Assembly (NCBI GenBank): GCA_023150945.1
Contig: JAKLJX010000027.1
Location: 27,768-91,767 of the forward strand
Direction: 5' to 3'
From: a bacterium
GTDB taxonomy: Bacteria > Zhuqueibacterota > Zhuqueibacteria > Zhuqueibacterales > Zhuqueibacteraceae
Length of the DNA: 64,000 bases
Shown: in pieces, positions 38,101 to 47,967 of the stretch
Position numbering within the stretch: the stretch's first letter is position 1
Layout of the letters: each line of letters begins with the position of its first letter
The notes under the pieces: generated by a model
Seen by the model: only the letters and a program-made list of their open reading frames with translations
What the model was told of the DNA's origin: nothing
Databases searched by the model: none
Translations under genes and position numbers: made by a program

Positions 38101-38440
38101 TGTGTAAATGCGCCGGATCCGGCCGGTCCTTGCCCGAGGCCCAGACCAACAAATATGATGCGGGCGCCAACGTGACTTCCGGAAAGACCCACTGCGCCGG
38201 CTCTTCGGCCTTGTCGGTGATCGTGTAACCGGACAGATTGACGGGTGCCGTGCCGGCGTTGTACAGCTCGAGCCAGTCGCTGGCTTCGCCGTCTTCATCC
38301 AGAATCACGGCCTGGTTGGAAGCCAGCAATTCGTTGAGGACGATCGTTTGCGCCGGTAGGAAAGTGGTGCCTGACAGGCAGCAGAAAAATGTTGCCAATA
38401 GAATCAGGCTGGGATGGTGGCTAATACGCAATCGAGTCAT
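35186..38440 (-). CDS. Large secreted protein with lamin-tail, CotH-kinase and sorting domains
   Basis: 1084 residues from the ATG at 38440, which has AGAGGGG upstream and opens a signal peptide. In order: lamin-tail domain (about 32-145; VLNELLASNQ, DWLELYNAG), chitobiase C-terminal-like domain (185-255; GEIRYTLTGDEPT), CotH region (305-650) with GNSSRVDAKKSLRLYF, NWDWPHNN at 496-503 and WDTGAAW at 521-527, a GYAFERWSD repeat domain (about 705-750), a fibronectin-like domain, and a final FlgD-type sorting domain (NYPNPFNSGT, GKDSAGRTVSSGIYLLR). CotH proteins are atypical kinases known to phosphorylate spore-coat proteins. The second metal-binding Asp common in WDxD is Gly here. Target unknown. 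Confidence 0.88.
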   Translation of the reverse strand: MTRLRISHHPSLILLATFFCCLSGTTFLPAQTIVLNELLASNQAVILDEDGEASDWLELYNAGTAPVNLSGYTITDKAEEPAQWVFPEVTLAPASYLLVWASGKDRPDPAHLHTNFKLGGSGEFLGLFDPAGVVVDSLTFGAQTTDVSYGRLPDGSATFVFMQTPTPAAANRGDTPPETNLTFSQPQGVYQGSVTVALSTNHPTGEIRYTLTGDEPTAQTSRYTQPLTFTRTTVLRARVFAGGEAQTRIISGTYILNDRPNLPIIVVATAPANLWDAEIGIYVNPQGEGDAWERPVDVALIENGVTQFAAPAGIRIHGNSSRVDAKKSLRLYFRSDYGQSTLDYRVFPQKPIDKFKRLVLYAPSGDQATGSGTFTMVNDALTHSLWHEVGGAISAFRPAALYLNHEYWGVYWIRERIDDEYIESNYGITDMDLHRSQWGTSEPELREGDAVFWDETFAFFEQNDLRVPANYERVKSRYADLENFTDYHIMNIFGANWDWPHNNLDRCHDRAGDPRWFWIMWDTGAAWRHASPDHPTLAWATRDQVRTDIKFNDDESLLWSTLMLRRLLANGEYRRYFINRFADLINTTLASRNVESHLNRLVALIAPEMERELTRWGSEDHSVWERNLNAVRNFIHERPAYQREQLMQKFGLSGMATVSILPAEGEGQVTLNTITPVDLPWQGEYFRGIPLTVKATPSPGYAFERWSDASLPAKAEISLTLNRDLALQAIFSTETDTFFISELRIGPVTANAATIVWRTNKAAQTQIEYGTTAAYGQQTPWTSTFLTRHEITLSGLTPDTRYHFRVRNRDREGNEVNSADSVFTTLAFTPVRVAARVEIDPHNEWEFFTCRVFNLSEVARLTQVEIAGQDESAFDLFRNGNSFTVTPDVEENNDNVTSQAVTLTFAGGGLAPGASDSNGEDNDLDWLTRRVQITVHFDDGNVLSGEAMNEGDTDDGNPDLWAVDLSLNGVPEVKRGETSVAASSALPRAFALAPNYPNPFNSGTLWPLDLPENGLLRAVIYNLQGQRVAELSDQRWQAGRHTLRWEGKDSAGRTVSSGIYLLRLFFEGESGSRQVVTRRLVFLR

Positions 38441-38939
38441 GGCAGACCCCTCTGCTTTGAATGTCCAAAACTTCAGCGGATTAGAAGAACGGACAAACAA
38501 TTGCCGCCGGCGCGATTTGCCAATGATGATCAACACATTCGGGGCAAAGCAGCAAGACGTGTCAATAGGAAGCGGTTTGTCGGAGTCGGGTGAAACCTGG
38601 ATTCACGGGGAAGGAGGTAGGATAATCATTGCCGCGACAACCGGCTGGCATGATCATCCCCAGAATAGCCGCAAAGGCCGTCATTGCGGACAAGCTTCAG
38701 GTCACCGCACTTTTTGTTTTGCTGATTGTTCGGCGTCAGCAACTTATGGCGGCCGTTGCTGACGCATCAGGCGAAAGCAATGCTCTTCGCCCTGCCATTT
38801 TTCCACACAGCCGGTGCCTGTCTGTGTGGCGTGCAGCGGCGGCCGGAAAATCCGCGATGGCAGGATGAGCCAACGCAGGAACAAGCTCCTGCGCTTCGCC
38901 GGCCCCCGCCCGGCCGGCTTTCCGGCTGCCCACCGCTCC
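38441..38939. other. 499-bp intergenic region upstream of the CotH gene
   Basis: No clearly supported gene. One perfect Shine-Dalgarno-like AAGGAGGT occurs at 38611-38618, followed ten bases later by a TTG that opens a 79-codon frame to 38868 on the plus strand (hydrophobic segment LQVTALFVLLIV near residue 24). I regard it as a weak candidate only. A TTGACA on the minus strand (38559-38564) has no good -10 partner. The glgP stop is at the right end, with no obvious terminator. Confidence 0.4.
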
Positions 38940-41495
<2,556 letters not shown>

Positions 41496-41620
41496 AAGCT
41501 TCGTGTGCTTCCTTTCAGCTTTTTGGTGATCCCACGGGCAGTTCCGGGTTGACGCTCCGTCGCATCTGCTTCTGGGTGGGCCGGCCAAGATAAGCAACCG
41601 GCGGCTTCAGCGCAATTACT

Positions 41621-41706
41621 ATCCGCAGATATCGCAGAGACGCGCAGATTTTCCTGCTGCGTCTTTCTGCATAATCTGTGGATCATTCTGCATAATCCAG
41701 CACAAA
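41621..41706. repeat. Repeat unit A: hairpin plus relic 3' end of a GxxExxY gene
   Basis: About 86 bases resembling the adjacent unit B (41707-41789), which includes the true gene end. On the minus strand 41706-41683 reads FVLDYAE then stop, matching FVLDYKE then stop of the intact gene. After that comes the same CGCAGATT-rich hairpin. It is therefore a duplicated 3' end of the gene plus its downstream repeat. Confidence 0.7.
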
Positions 41707-41765
41707 TGCAGATGTCGCCGAGACGCGCAGATTTTTCATCTGCGGCTATCTGACCAATCTGCGGA

Positions 41766-42173
41766 TCACTCTTTGTAATCTAACACAAAGCGTTTGTATT
41801 CCAAACGAGGCGCACCAAAGTTGAGCAACAGGGCGCGCTGCAATCCCGTGGCCTTCAAATAGTCGATGATCTGCGCTTCCTCAATCGTCGTGAGCTTTGA
41901 CAAAGCCTTGGTTTCGACCACGACTTCGTTGAAATAGATGAAATCGGCTTTGTAATGGCAAGCCAGAACCTGCCCTTTGTAGCTTACCGGCAAGGGAACT
42001 TCGCGTTTGCAGGGAAGCTGCCGCGCCGCGCTTTCGAGCGCCAATGCTTCTTGATAGACTGCTTCGAGAAAACCATGCCCGAGTTCGCGATGCACCTCCA
42101 TCGCAGCGCCGATGATGGCATAAGCTTGCCGATCGCGTTGGTCTTGCTCGTTTATTTTTGTCCCTTTCTTCAA
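41766..42173 (-). CDS. GxxExxY family protein
   Basis: 135 residues. The family motif is visible in ELGHGFLEAVYQEAL (GxxExxY at about residues 34-40), with AYAIIGAAMEVHRELG before it and VVVETKALSKLTTIEEAQIIDYLKATG (in parts) after, ending in LLNFGAPRLEYKRFVL. The ETKA and preceding ADFIYF resemble the catalytic D/ExK of PD-(D/E)XK nucleases, which is an inference; no function is established. Both sides are rich in CGCAGATT hairpins (41621-41760 and 42177-42243), and a relic of a second gene end lies downstream. Codon use is less GC-rich than that of its neighbours. Confidence 0.85.
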   Translation of the reverse strand: MKKGTKINEQDQRDRQAYAIIGAAMEVHRELGHGFLEAVYQEALALESAARQLPCKREVPLPVSYKGQVLACHYKADFIYFNEVVVETKALSKLTTIEEAQIIDYLKATGLQRALLLNFGAPRLEYKRFVLDYKE

Positions 42174-42176
42174 TCC

Positions 42177-42243
42177 GCAGATTACGCAGAGATTCGCAGA
42201 TTTAATTCTTTTAATCTGCGTGTATCTGCGCCATCTGTGGATA
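42177..42243. repeat. Hairpin repeat upstream of the GxxExxY gene
   Basis: ATCCGCAGATTACGCAGAG and later ATCTGCGCCATCTGTGGAT pair imperfectly, with a central AGATTTAATTC / TTTTAATCT inner stem. The same AATCTGCGG / CCGCAGATT words occur in the two units downstream of the gene, so the gene is bracketed by related palindromes. Confidence 0.6.
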
Positions 42244-42251
42244 AAACCAGT

Positions 42252-42980
42252 TCATCCCCACAACCTCAACGCGCTGGTCAGAATCGTCTCGAGATCGCCG
42301 TAGCGCGCTTTGTAATCCTCCTGGCTGCGTCGAATGATTTCCTCCGCCTCCTCGCGATTATAAACGTCCGTGATTTCGCAGGTGCTCTGCTTCTCGCCGG
42401 GCGCCTGCTTGTAAGTGAGAAAATAGTGCCGCAGGCGGTCGATCACATCCGGCGGGCACTCGCTCACGTCGCGCCACTGGCCGTAGACCGCGTCGCCCTG
42501 CATCACCGCGATGATCTTGTCGTCGGCCTCGTTCTTGTCGATCATGCGCAAGCCGCCGATGGGAATCGCATGCAGCAGAATATCGCCGTGCGAGATTTGT
42601 TTCTCGGTGAGCACGCAGATGTCGATGGGATCGCCGTCGCCCACAATGCCGGCGCGGCCGGTGCGCTGCATGCACAAATCCGCCACGCGCTCGGCGCAAT
42701 AGGTTTGCGGAATCAAACCGTAGAGCGTGGGACAGTGGCTCGAAAATCTCTGCGGCCGATCAACGCGCAAATGCCCCGTGGCTTTGTCGATTTCATACTT
42801 CACCGTGTCGGTCGGCACCATCTCGATGTAGGCGGTGACCACCTGCGGCGCCTCCGGCCCGATTTGAATGCCGTGCCACGGATGGGATTTGTAGAGCACG
42901 CCCATGAGCTGCCAAATGGGATCGGAGCTTGTGGCCCGGGCTTTTTTCATGATCGCTCTCGCTTCAATAGCGTTCATCAT
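42252..42980 (-). CDS. ppa: Inorganic pyrophosphatase (family I)
   Basis: 242 residues from the ATG at 42980, with AAAGGA about nine bases upstream; an ATG one codon later is equivalent. The signature GDGDPIDICVL (DxDPxD) is near residue 120, and ADDKIIAVM supplies the next two catalytic acidic residues. VKYEIDKATGHLRVDR matches the family's KYE..KxxG..xVDR. It is longer than the 175-residue E. coli enzyme, with an extra N-terminal segment (HPWHGIQIG) seen in FCB relatives. It hydrolyses pyrophosphate from biosynthesis. It lies 19 bases after hsdM on the same strand. Confidence 0.93.
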   Translation of the reverse strand: MMNAIEARAIMKKARATSSDPIWQLMGVLYKSHPWHGIQIGPEAPQVVTAYIEMVPTDTVKYEIDKATGHLRVDRPQRFSSHCPTLYGLIPQTYCAERVADLCMQRTGRAGIVGDGDPIDICVLTEKQISHGDILLHAIPIGGLRMIDKNEADDKIIAVMQGDAVYGQWRDVSECPPDVIDRLRHYFLTYKQAPGEKQSTCEITDVYNREEAEEIIRRSQEDYKARYGDLETILTSALRLWG

Positions 42981-42999
42981 CTTGCGACGTCCTTTCGTG

Positions 43000-44457
43000 T
43001 CATGTTTTTTCGAGTTCCTGATGAATGGTGCTGAACTGCTCCATCGCCGCTTCGAGATTTTCGGCAATTTCACGTGCCAGCACCTCGGGGTCGGGAAGAT
43101 TTTCGGAATCTTCCAGGCTTTCGTCTTTCAGCCAGAAAATATCCAAACTCACTTTGTCGCGCAGCAGCAATTCGTCATACGAAAAAGCTTTGAACCGCTC
43201 TGTTGCGCGGCGCTCGAAACGGTTGGCCGGATGATAGCACTTGATGAAATCCTGCAAATCCTCGAAACGCAGCGGATTGGTCTTCAGCGTGAAATGCCGG
43301 TTGGTGCGCAGATCGTAAATCCACAGCTTCTCCGTCCACGGCTTTTCGCGCGCCGGCCGGCGGTCGAAAAAGAGCACATTGGCTTTCACGCCTTGCGCGT
43401 AAAACACGCCGGTCGGCAGCCGCAGCAGCGTATGAACGTCGCACTCGGCCAGCAGCTTGCGCCGCACGGTTTCTCCTGCGCCGCCTTCAAAGAGAACGTT
43501 GTCCGGCACCACGATCGCCGCCTTGCCGTTCATCGCCAGCAGCGTTTTGACGTGCTGCAAAAAGTTCAGTTGCTTATTGGAAGTCGTCGCCCAGAAATCC
43601 TGGCGCTCGTAAATCAGTGCCTCGCGGTCGGCCTTGCCCTCGCCGTTGACGATGGTGATGCTGCTCTTTTTGCCGAACGGCGGATTGGTGAGCACCAGAT
43701 TGAACCGGTCGCCGGGGTCGGAAACCAAACTATCACCGACGATGATCGGACTCTCTTCCCCGCCGATGCCGTGCAGATAGAGATTCATCACGCACAAGCG
43801 CGCCGCGCCGTCAACGATCTCCCAGCCTTTGAAAGTTCTCTCTCTCAGCGCGCGCTTTTCATCGCGGTCGAGTTGATGACGTTTGGTGACGTACTCGTGC
43901 GCCGCGAGCAGAAAGCCGCCGGTGCCACAGGCCGGGTCGCAAATCGTCATGCCAGGCGCCGGCTGCATCACCTCCACCATCGCTTTGATCAGCGGCCGCG
44001 GCGTGAAATACTGTCCCGCGCCGCTTTTGATGTCCTCGGCGTTTTTCTGCAGCAGCCCTTCGTAAATTTCGCCCTTCACGTCGATGTCCATTCCCACCCA
44101 GGTTTCGTCGTTGATCAGCTCGATCAGCCGCTTGAGCTTGGCCGGGTCTTGAATCTTGTTTTGCGATTTGCGAAAGATGACGCCGAGCATGCCTTTGGCT
44201 TTGCCGAGGCTGTCGAGAATGTGGCGATAGTGCACCTCCAACGCGTCGCCGTCTTTCTTGAGCAGGCTGGGCCAATCGAGATTTTTCGGAATGATCGAGG
44301 GCTTGCCAAACGCCGGTCTCGTTTGCTCGTCCGCCATTTTCAAAAAGAGCAGGTAGGTCAACTGCTCGACGTAATCGCCGTAGCTCACGCCGTCGTCGCG
44401 CAAGACGTTGCAATAATTCCACAGGCGCTGGACGATGGTGGTGGATTCGTTAGGCAT
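43000..44457 (-). CDS. hsdM: Type I restriction-modification DNA methyltransferase subunit
   Basis: 485 residues. The N-terminal HsdM_N helical region (LWNYCNVLRDDGVSYGDYV, LLFLKMADE) is followed by the N6-adenine methylase domain: AGQYFTPRPLI, the S-adenosylmethionine loop DPACGTGGF at 174-182, and the catalytic NPPF at 258-261. Together with HsdS it methylates adenine at the bipartite recognition sequence. It ends 19 bases before ppa. Its own start is separated from hsdS by a hairpin repeat of about 90 bases, unusual inside an R-M operon. Confidence 0.95.
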   Translation of the reverse strand: MPNESTTIVQRLWNYCNVLRDDGVSYGDYVEQLTYLLFLKMADEQTRPAFGKPSIIPKNLDWPSLLKKDGDALEVHYRHILDSLGKAKGMLGVIFRKSQNKIQDPAKLKRLIELINDETWVGMDIDVKGEIYEGLLQKNAEDIKSGAGQYFTPRPLIKAMVEVMQPAPGMTICDPACGTGGFLLAAHEYVTKRHQLDRDEKRALRERTFKGWEIVDGAARLCVMNLYLHGIGGEESPIIVGDSLVSDPGDRFNLVLTNPPFGKKSSITIVNGEGKADREALIYERQDFWATTSNKQLNFLQHVKTLLAMNGKAAIVVPDNVLFEGGAGETVRRKLLAECDVHTLLRLPTGVFYAQGVKANVLFFDRRPAREKPWTEKLWIYDLRTNRHFTLKTNPLRFEDLQDFIKCYHPANRFERRATERFKAFSYDELLLRDKVSLDIFWLKDESLEDSENLPDPEVLAREIAENLEAAMEQFSTIHQELEKT

Positions 44458-44493
44458 GAGGTTTTTGATCCGTAAAAGTTCAGTGAACCAGTA

Positions 44494-44583
44494 TTAGACT
44501 GTCATTCTGAAAGAATCTTTTTTGAATCCAAGCCACGTGCTCGAATCAAAAAAAGATTCCTCCGGAATGACAACTTAGTCTAT
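44494..44583. repeat. Long hairpin repeat between hsdS and hsdM
   Basis: TGTCATTCTGAAAGAATC with its T-run (left arm, from 44494) pairs with the inverted copy at 44546-44583 (GATTCCTCCGGAATGACA) around a loop of about 20 bases. TGTCATTCxGxxxGAATCTTTT is a frequent intergenic palindrome in FCB genomes. It could form a transcription barrier between hsdS and hsdM. Confidence 0.65.
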
Positions 44584-44596
44584 AAACATTTCATCC

Positions 44597-46159
44597 CTAA
44601 CGGGATTTTGTTTTTCCGTCTGTCTCGCGCTTTGCCTTTTCCGCTTTGATTCGCTCCAGCAGCTTCTCCGCCGGCTCGTCGTTGGGGTCTTGCGGCACGA
44701 GCTGGCCCGCAAACGCGCGCTGCAAAATGCTCTGGCGCAGCCGCTCCGCCTGCTTCAGGCTGTGATCGATGACTTTTTCCACTTCTTCGGCGATGGAGAA
44801 GCGGCGCTCGATTTCGGAGATGATCTTTCTTTGCTCAAGCAGTGTGAGAAAAGGAACAGGCATCATAAACAATTTTGTCCCATTTACATTTGCCTGCCCA
44901 ACCTGTTGCGAGACTACCGAAGAGATGTATTTGCGGCCCTCGAACGAATTTATAAACCAAGAAAGAATATCCGGCTCAAAAAATTCTCTATTTACCCTGA
45001 CTCTGATGAGATAGGATGCAAATACAGCTTTGGGATGGCTGCTTTTATATACCGCCGTTTTCCCTACCAATTCAGCACTGTTGGTTCTGTTAAATAACAC
45101 ATCCCCATCTTGTAAAATGTATTCCTTCAAATCCGGCCATTTTGTGGGAAAATATTTTAGGTTTGCGAAATCGAGCTTTCCATCCTGAATATTTCCCATT
45201 CGTAGCACTGGAATTCCTGATGCCTCTTCGTCGGCCTTTTCAGAAGTACCGTACTGCATCATCTCGCTGATTTCCCCAACTCTCGCCCACACCCATCCCG
45301 CCGGCAATTCCGGCAGATTCGAAGTATCCACCAGCGGCGGTTCTTTGTATTTGGCTTTGGCATTCTTCTGCCGCTCCGCTTTGATGCGCTCCAGCAGTGC
45401 GGAAGCAGGCTCCAGCTCGGCTTTGTGCGCCTCGCGCCACGCCGGGGTGAGCTTGCCGGCAAAGGCGTCTTTCAACACGGACTGGCGGTAGCGCTGCAAC
45501 TGCGCCTTCGCCTTTTTCAGCGCCGCCACGCCGGCATCGAGCTTGGTGAAAAGCTCTTCAATCTTCGCCACGATGCGGTGCTGCTCAGGGAGAGGAGGAA
45601 GAACAAACGCCAATTCTGAAAGTTGCTTTTTAGTTACCCCTGCTATTGTCGTTCCCCTATGTTTGTATTTGAATATCTGAACTGCTTGAGAAAGATAGTA
45701 CAGCGAATAATCCGAAAATATTAAAGATGAATTGTCAATGAGAGCATGTGAATCTTGACTAAAGCAAAGAGGTGTTATGGTCAGCGCCAATTTACCTAAT
45801 CCTACTCGTGTAACCACAATTATGCTCCGTTCAGGAACAAGATTGGTGGCCGAGTTTTCAATCGCCTTTCTCGTAATTTGTCTTCGCGGTCTAATATTCT
45901 TCAAACCATAAATATCGGCGCTAGTTATCCAAGGGATATTACCATTCCAATACTCATCAATATTCGTTGACGGCGTACCTCCCCCGACGATTTGATAGAT
46001 TTCTCCCACGGTCGTCCACACCCAGCCTTTGGGGAGAGCAGGCTTGCCGTCATCGGAGGCCATTTGATGATTGGGCGATACCAATGGCTCGCGCTCCGAC
46101 CGCAGCGGGGTTTTCGCCAGGTTTGAGGCACGAGGTTTTTTGCGTCGTGTTTTCTTCAT
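44597..46159 (-). CDS. hsdS: Type I restriction-modification specificity subunit
   Basis: 520 residues with two target-recognition domains, each followed by a conserved helical spacer. TRD1 begins LPKGWVWTTVGEIYQIVGGGTPS; the central spacer is LPPLPEQHRIVAKIEELFTKLDAG; TRD2 begins LPAGWVWARVGEISEMMQYG; the distal spacer is LLEQRKIISEIERRFS. HsdS sets the sequence recognised by the complex. The two TRD coding segments (about 45600-46000 and 44830-45250) are visibly AT-richer than the spacers, which suggests exchange from other genomes. Its ATG overlaps the stop of a relic frame (ATGA, 46156-46159). Confidence 0.95.
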   Translation of the reverse strand: MKKTRRKKPRASNLAKTPLRSEREPLVSPNHQMASDDGKPALPKGWVWTTVGEIYQIVGGGTPSTNIDEYWNGNIPWITSADIYGLKNIRPRRQITRKAIENSATNLVPERSIIVVTRVGLGKLALTITPLCFSQDSHALIDNSSLIFSDYSLYYLSQAVQIFKYKHRGTTIAGVTKKQLSELAFVLPPLPEQHRIVAKIEELFTKLDAGVAALKKAKAQLQRYRQSVLKDAFAGKLTPAWREAHKAELEPASALLERIKAERQKNAKAKYKEPPLVDTSNLPELPAGWVWARVGEISEMMQYGTSEKADEEASGIPVLRMGNIQDGKLDFANLKYFPTKWPDLKEYILQDGDVLFNRTNSAELVGKTAVYKSSHPKAVFASYLIRVRVNREFFEPDILSWFINSFEGRKYISSVVSQQVGQANVNGTKLFMMPVPFLTLLEQRKIISEIERRFSIAEEVEKVIDHSLKQAERLRQSILQRAFAGQLVPQDPNDEPAEKLLERIKAEKAKRETDGKTKSR

Positions 46160-46327
46160 TTATTATCCAATTTTATAGCATCATTTATAGCATCACTTGT
46201 AGCATCATTTTTTAGACTCATTTTCGAGCGCATTTTTATCACCAGTTTATTCCCTCATTACGTCTGCGCCTTTCTCAAAAAAATAGTCGCGATGAACCAC
46301 GGCGTTGATCACTGCTTCCCGCAGCAT
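46160..46327 (-). pseudogene. Relic of an AlbA_2/HATPase-type protein gene (core and linker pieces)
   Basis: On the minus strand 46327-46247 reads LREAVINAVVHRDYFFEKG and then a stop. It is nearly the same as LREAVINAVAHRDYFEKG of the intact gene just upstream. After a frameshift, 46212-46156 reads repeats of the form NDATSDAINDAI, a kind of linker found in such proteins, and ends in a TGA overlapping the hsdS start. Everything between is missing, so this is a deleted and frameshifted paralogue. Whether hsdS translation is coupled to it is unknown. Confidence 0.75.
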
Positions 46328-46545
46328 GCAACAATACACCGCCATTTACACCGCAGTTTTTTGCCATTTTTCCCCCCTGCAAAATGCTTTTACACCGAAA
46401 TTTTTTCGACAAATCGCCCCTGTAAAATCAGAGCCTTAGCTTTGCTCGAAAGCTTTTCCCGCAATTTACACCGCAATTTACACCGCAATTTACACCGCAA
46501 TTTTTATCGTGTCAAACCGGCATGGCCTGCAAAGTATTTTGCCTT
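46328..46545 (-). pseudogene. Second relic with NCGV tandem repeats
   Basis: A 12-bp tandem repeat (GCAATTTACACC, 46461-46503, about 3.6 copies) reads NCGVNCGVNCGVNCGK on the minus strand. Degraded units follow (KNFGV, KNCGVNGGV) down to 46335. NCGV repeats are known linkers between the ATPase and C-terminal helix-turn-helix of AlbA_2 proteins. The frame is broken by stops and shifts. It lies after the end of the intact AlbA_2 gene, whose own linker has no such repeats, so it comes from a different homologue. Confidence 0.7.
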
Positions 46546-47967
46546 TCACTTTATAGTCGATTCGATCAATAGTCGCCCATTTTCTGTTAGCACATATTTG
46601 CCGGTTTTCGGCGGCCCTTCGAATTCTAAAAGCCTATTTTGGCGCAAAAATGTAATATCGCTTTCGATCGTGCGTCGCGAAGCTTTCAGTATACTTACTG
46701 CTATAGGGGTTGTTATCAAGTCGCCAGCGTATAGCAATTGCAGTAGCTTTGCCATTCGGTTAAGTTTATCCCCCTTTACATTGAACTGCGTACCGATCCT
46801 TTCTTTGAAGACCATCGCGATGTCTTCAGAGACTTTGCTTACACTTCTTGCCGGCCGTTTAAACGTCACCGTAAAGAAAGTTCCATACTCGAACTTCGGC
46901 GGTGAGAGCTTGGCTGCTTTTATGAGCTTCCTGATTTTCGCGATGCCGGTTCCCATTTTCTCGATGTAGCTTATGCGGTGCAGCAACGCCGCGATATTGG
47001 GATTGCGTAGAACGCTTTTCTTGCCGAATTCTTCCGGCCGCAAGCCTTTGACCAGGCCGCCGGGATTCGTGATTTCGATGCGGTCGTCAAACATTTCCAC
47101 CATGACGTTCGCGCCCTTCTCAAAATAATCCCGATGAGCGACGGCGTTGATCACGGCCTCTCGCAAGGCATCGTAAGGAACCTCCGGAATTTCTTTACGC
47201 CGCGGCGTGCCGGTCATTTCGTAGCGCACCGGAATGTATTGCTTCAGGAAGATCATCGCGCGGTCGATGTTGCTGATCAAATCTTCGTTGAAGTCGCGGC
47301 GATCGAGCACCTCGACTTTCTCGGTGCCTTTATACAAGGCGCAAGTGACCGCCGTATGAAAATAAATGTCATTCAAATCTTTGGCAAAAAACAGCGCTCC
47401 CGTGTTATTGAAAATCATCTTCCCTTCCTGCTTTTCCGCTACGCCCAGGTTGGCCAGCATCGCCGGACCATCCAGCAAGTTCGTAATGCCGGCCAGTCGC
47501 AGAAACTTGCCGAGCTTCTCAGCGTCGAAGTGCTCGTCATAATTGAACCGCGTGCAGACCAGCTCGTCGTAGCGGATTTTACCCTCGGCTTTGAAGAACT
47601 CGATGATCTCGTCGCGATTGAGCTTCTGCGAATTGGGGCCGACGCGCAGGTAAAATCCGGTGGCGCATTTGTACGGCTTGTCGTCGCCTTCGCGCACGTG
47701 GACGATCAAAACGTTCTGATACTCTTCAAAAAGAATTTTCACCGCCGGCTGGCAGTTGTTGGCAATGTCTTGAATTTGAGCTTTCAGCTTGTTGTCGATG
47801 GCCACGCCTTTCACCACCCTGTCGTCGGTGATGCCCAAAAACAATTTGCCGCCGGAACCGTTGGCAAACGCCACCATCTCGCGATCGACGTTGCTCAACG
47901 ATTCTTTGAACTCGAGGCGATAGCCTTCGCCCTCTTGCAAAATGACTTGAAATTCGTTATCCGTCAT
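46546..47967 (-). CDS. Schlafen AlbA_2 / ATP-binding protein embedded in the R-M locus
   Basis: 473 residues. Residues of about 8-125 are the AlbA_2 domain (EGYRLEFKESLSNVDREMVAFANGSGG in parts, FLGITDDRVVKG, YLRVGPNSQKL). Residues of about 240-360 form the GHKL-like ATP-binding part of RecG-like regulators (YDALREAVINAVAHRDY, GANVMVEMFDDRIEITNPGG, RNPNIAALL, EKMGTGIAKI). A winged-helix domain ends the protein (about 395-470). Its ATG overlaps the hsdR stop by four bases, indicating translational coupling. Relatives accompany type I R-M systems and may act as regulators or accessory nuclease/RNA-binding factors. The role here is not established. Confidence 0.88.
   Translation of the reverse strand: MTDNEFQVILQEGEGYRLEFKESLSNVDREMVAFANGSGGKLFLGITDDRVVKGVAIDNKLKAQIQDIANNCQPAVKILFEEYQNVLIVHVREGDDKPYKCATGFYLRVGPNSQKLNRDEIIEFFKAEGKIRYDELVCTRFNYDEHFDAEKLGKFLRLAGITNLLDGPAMLANLGVAEKQEGKMIFNNTGALFFAKDLNDIYFHTAVTCALYKGTEKVEVLDRRDFNEDLISNIDRAMIFLKQYIPVRYEMTGTPRRKEIPEVPYDALREAVINAVAHRDYFEKGANVMVEMFDDRIEITNPGGLVKGLRPEEFGKKSVLRNPNIAALLHRISYIEKMGTGIAKIRKLIKAAKLSPPKFEYGTFFTVTFKRPARSVSKVSEDIAMVFKERIGTQFNVKGDKLNRMAKLLQLLYAGDLITTPIAVSILKASRRTIESDITFLRQNRLLEFEGPPKTGKYVLTENGRLLIESTIK

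Noticed and set aside
46461..46503. Tandem 12-bp repeat considered as a CRISPR or VNTR array
   Set aside because: There are no spacers and the unit is a coding repeat (NCGV) on the minus strand, matching the linker of AlbA_2 proteins. It is a gene relic.
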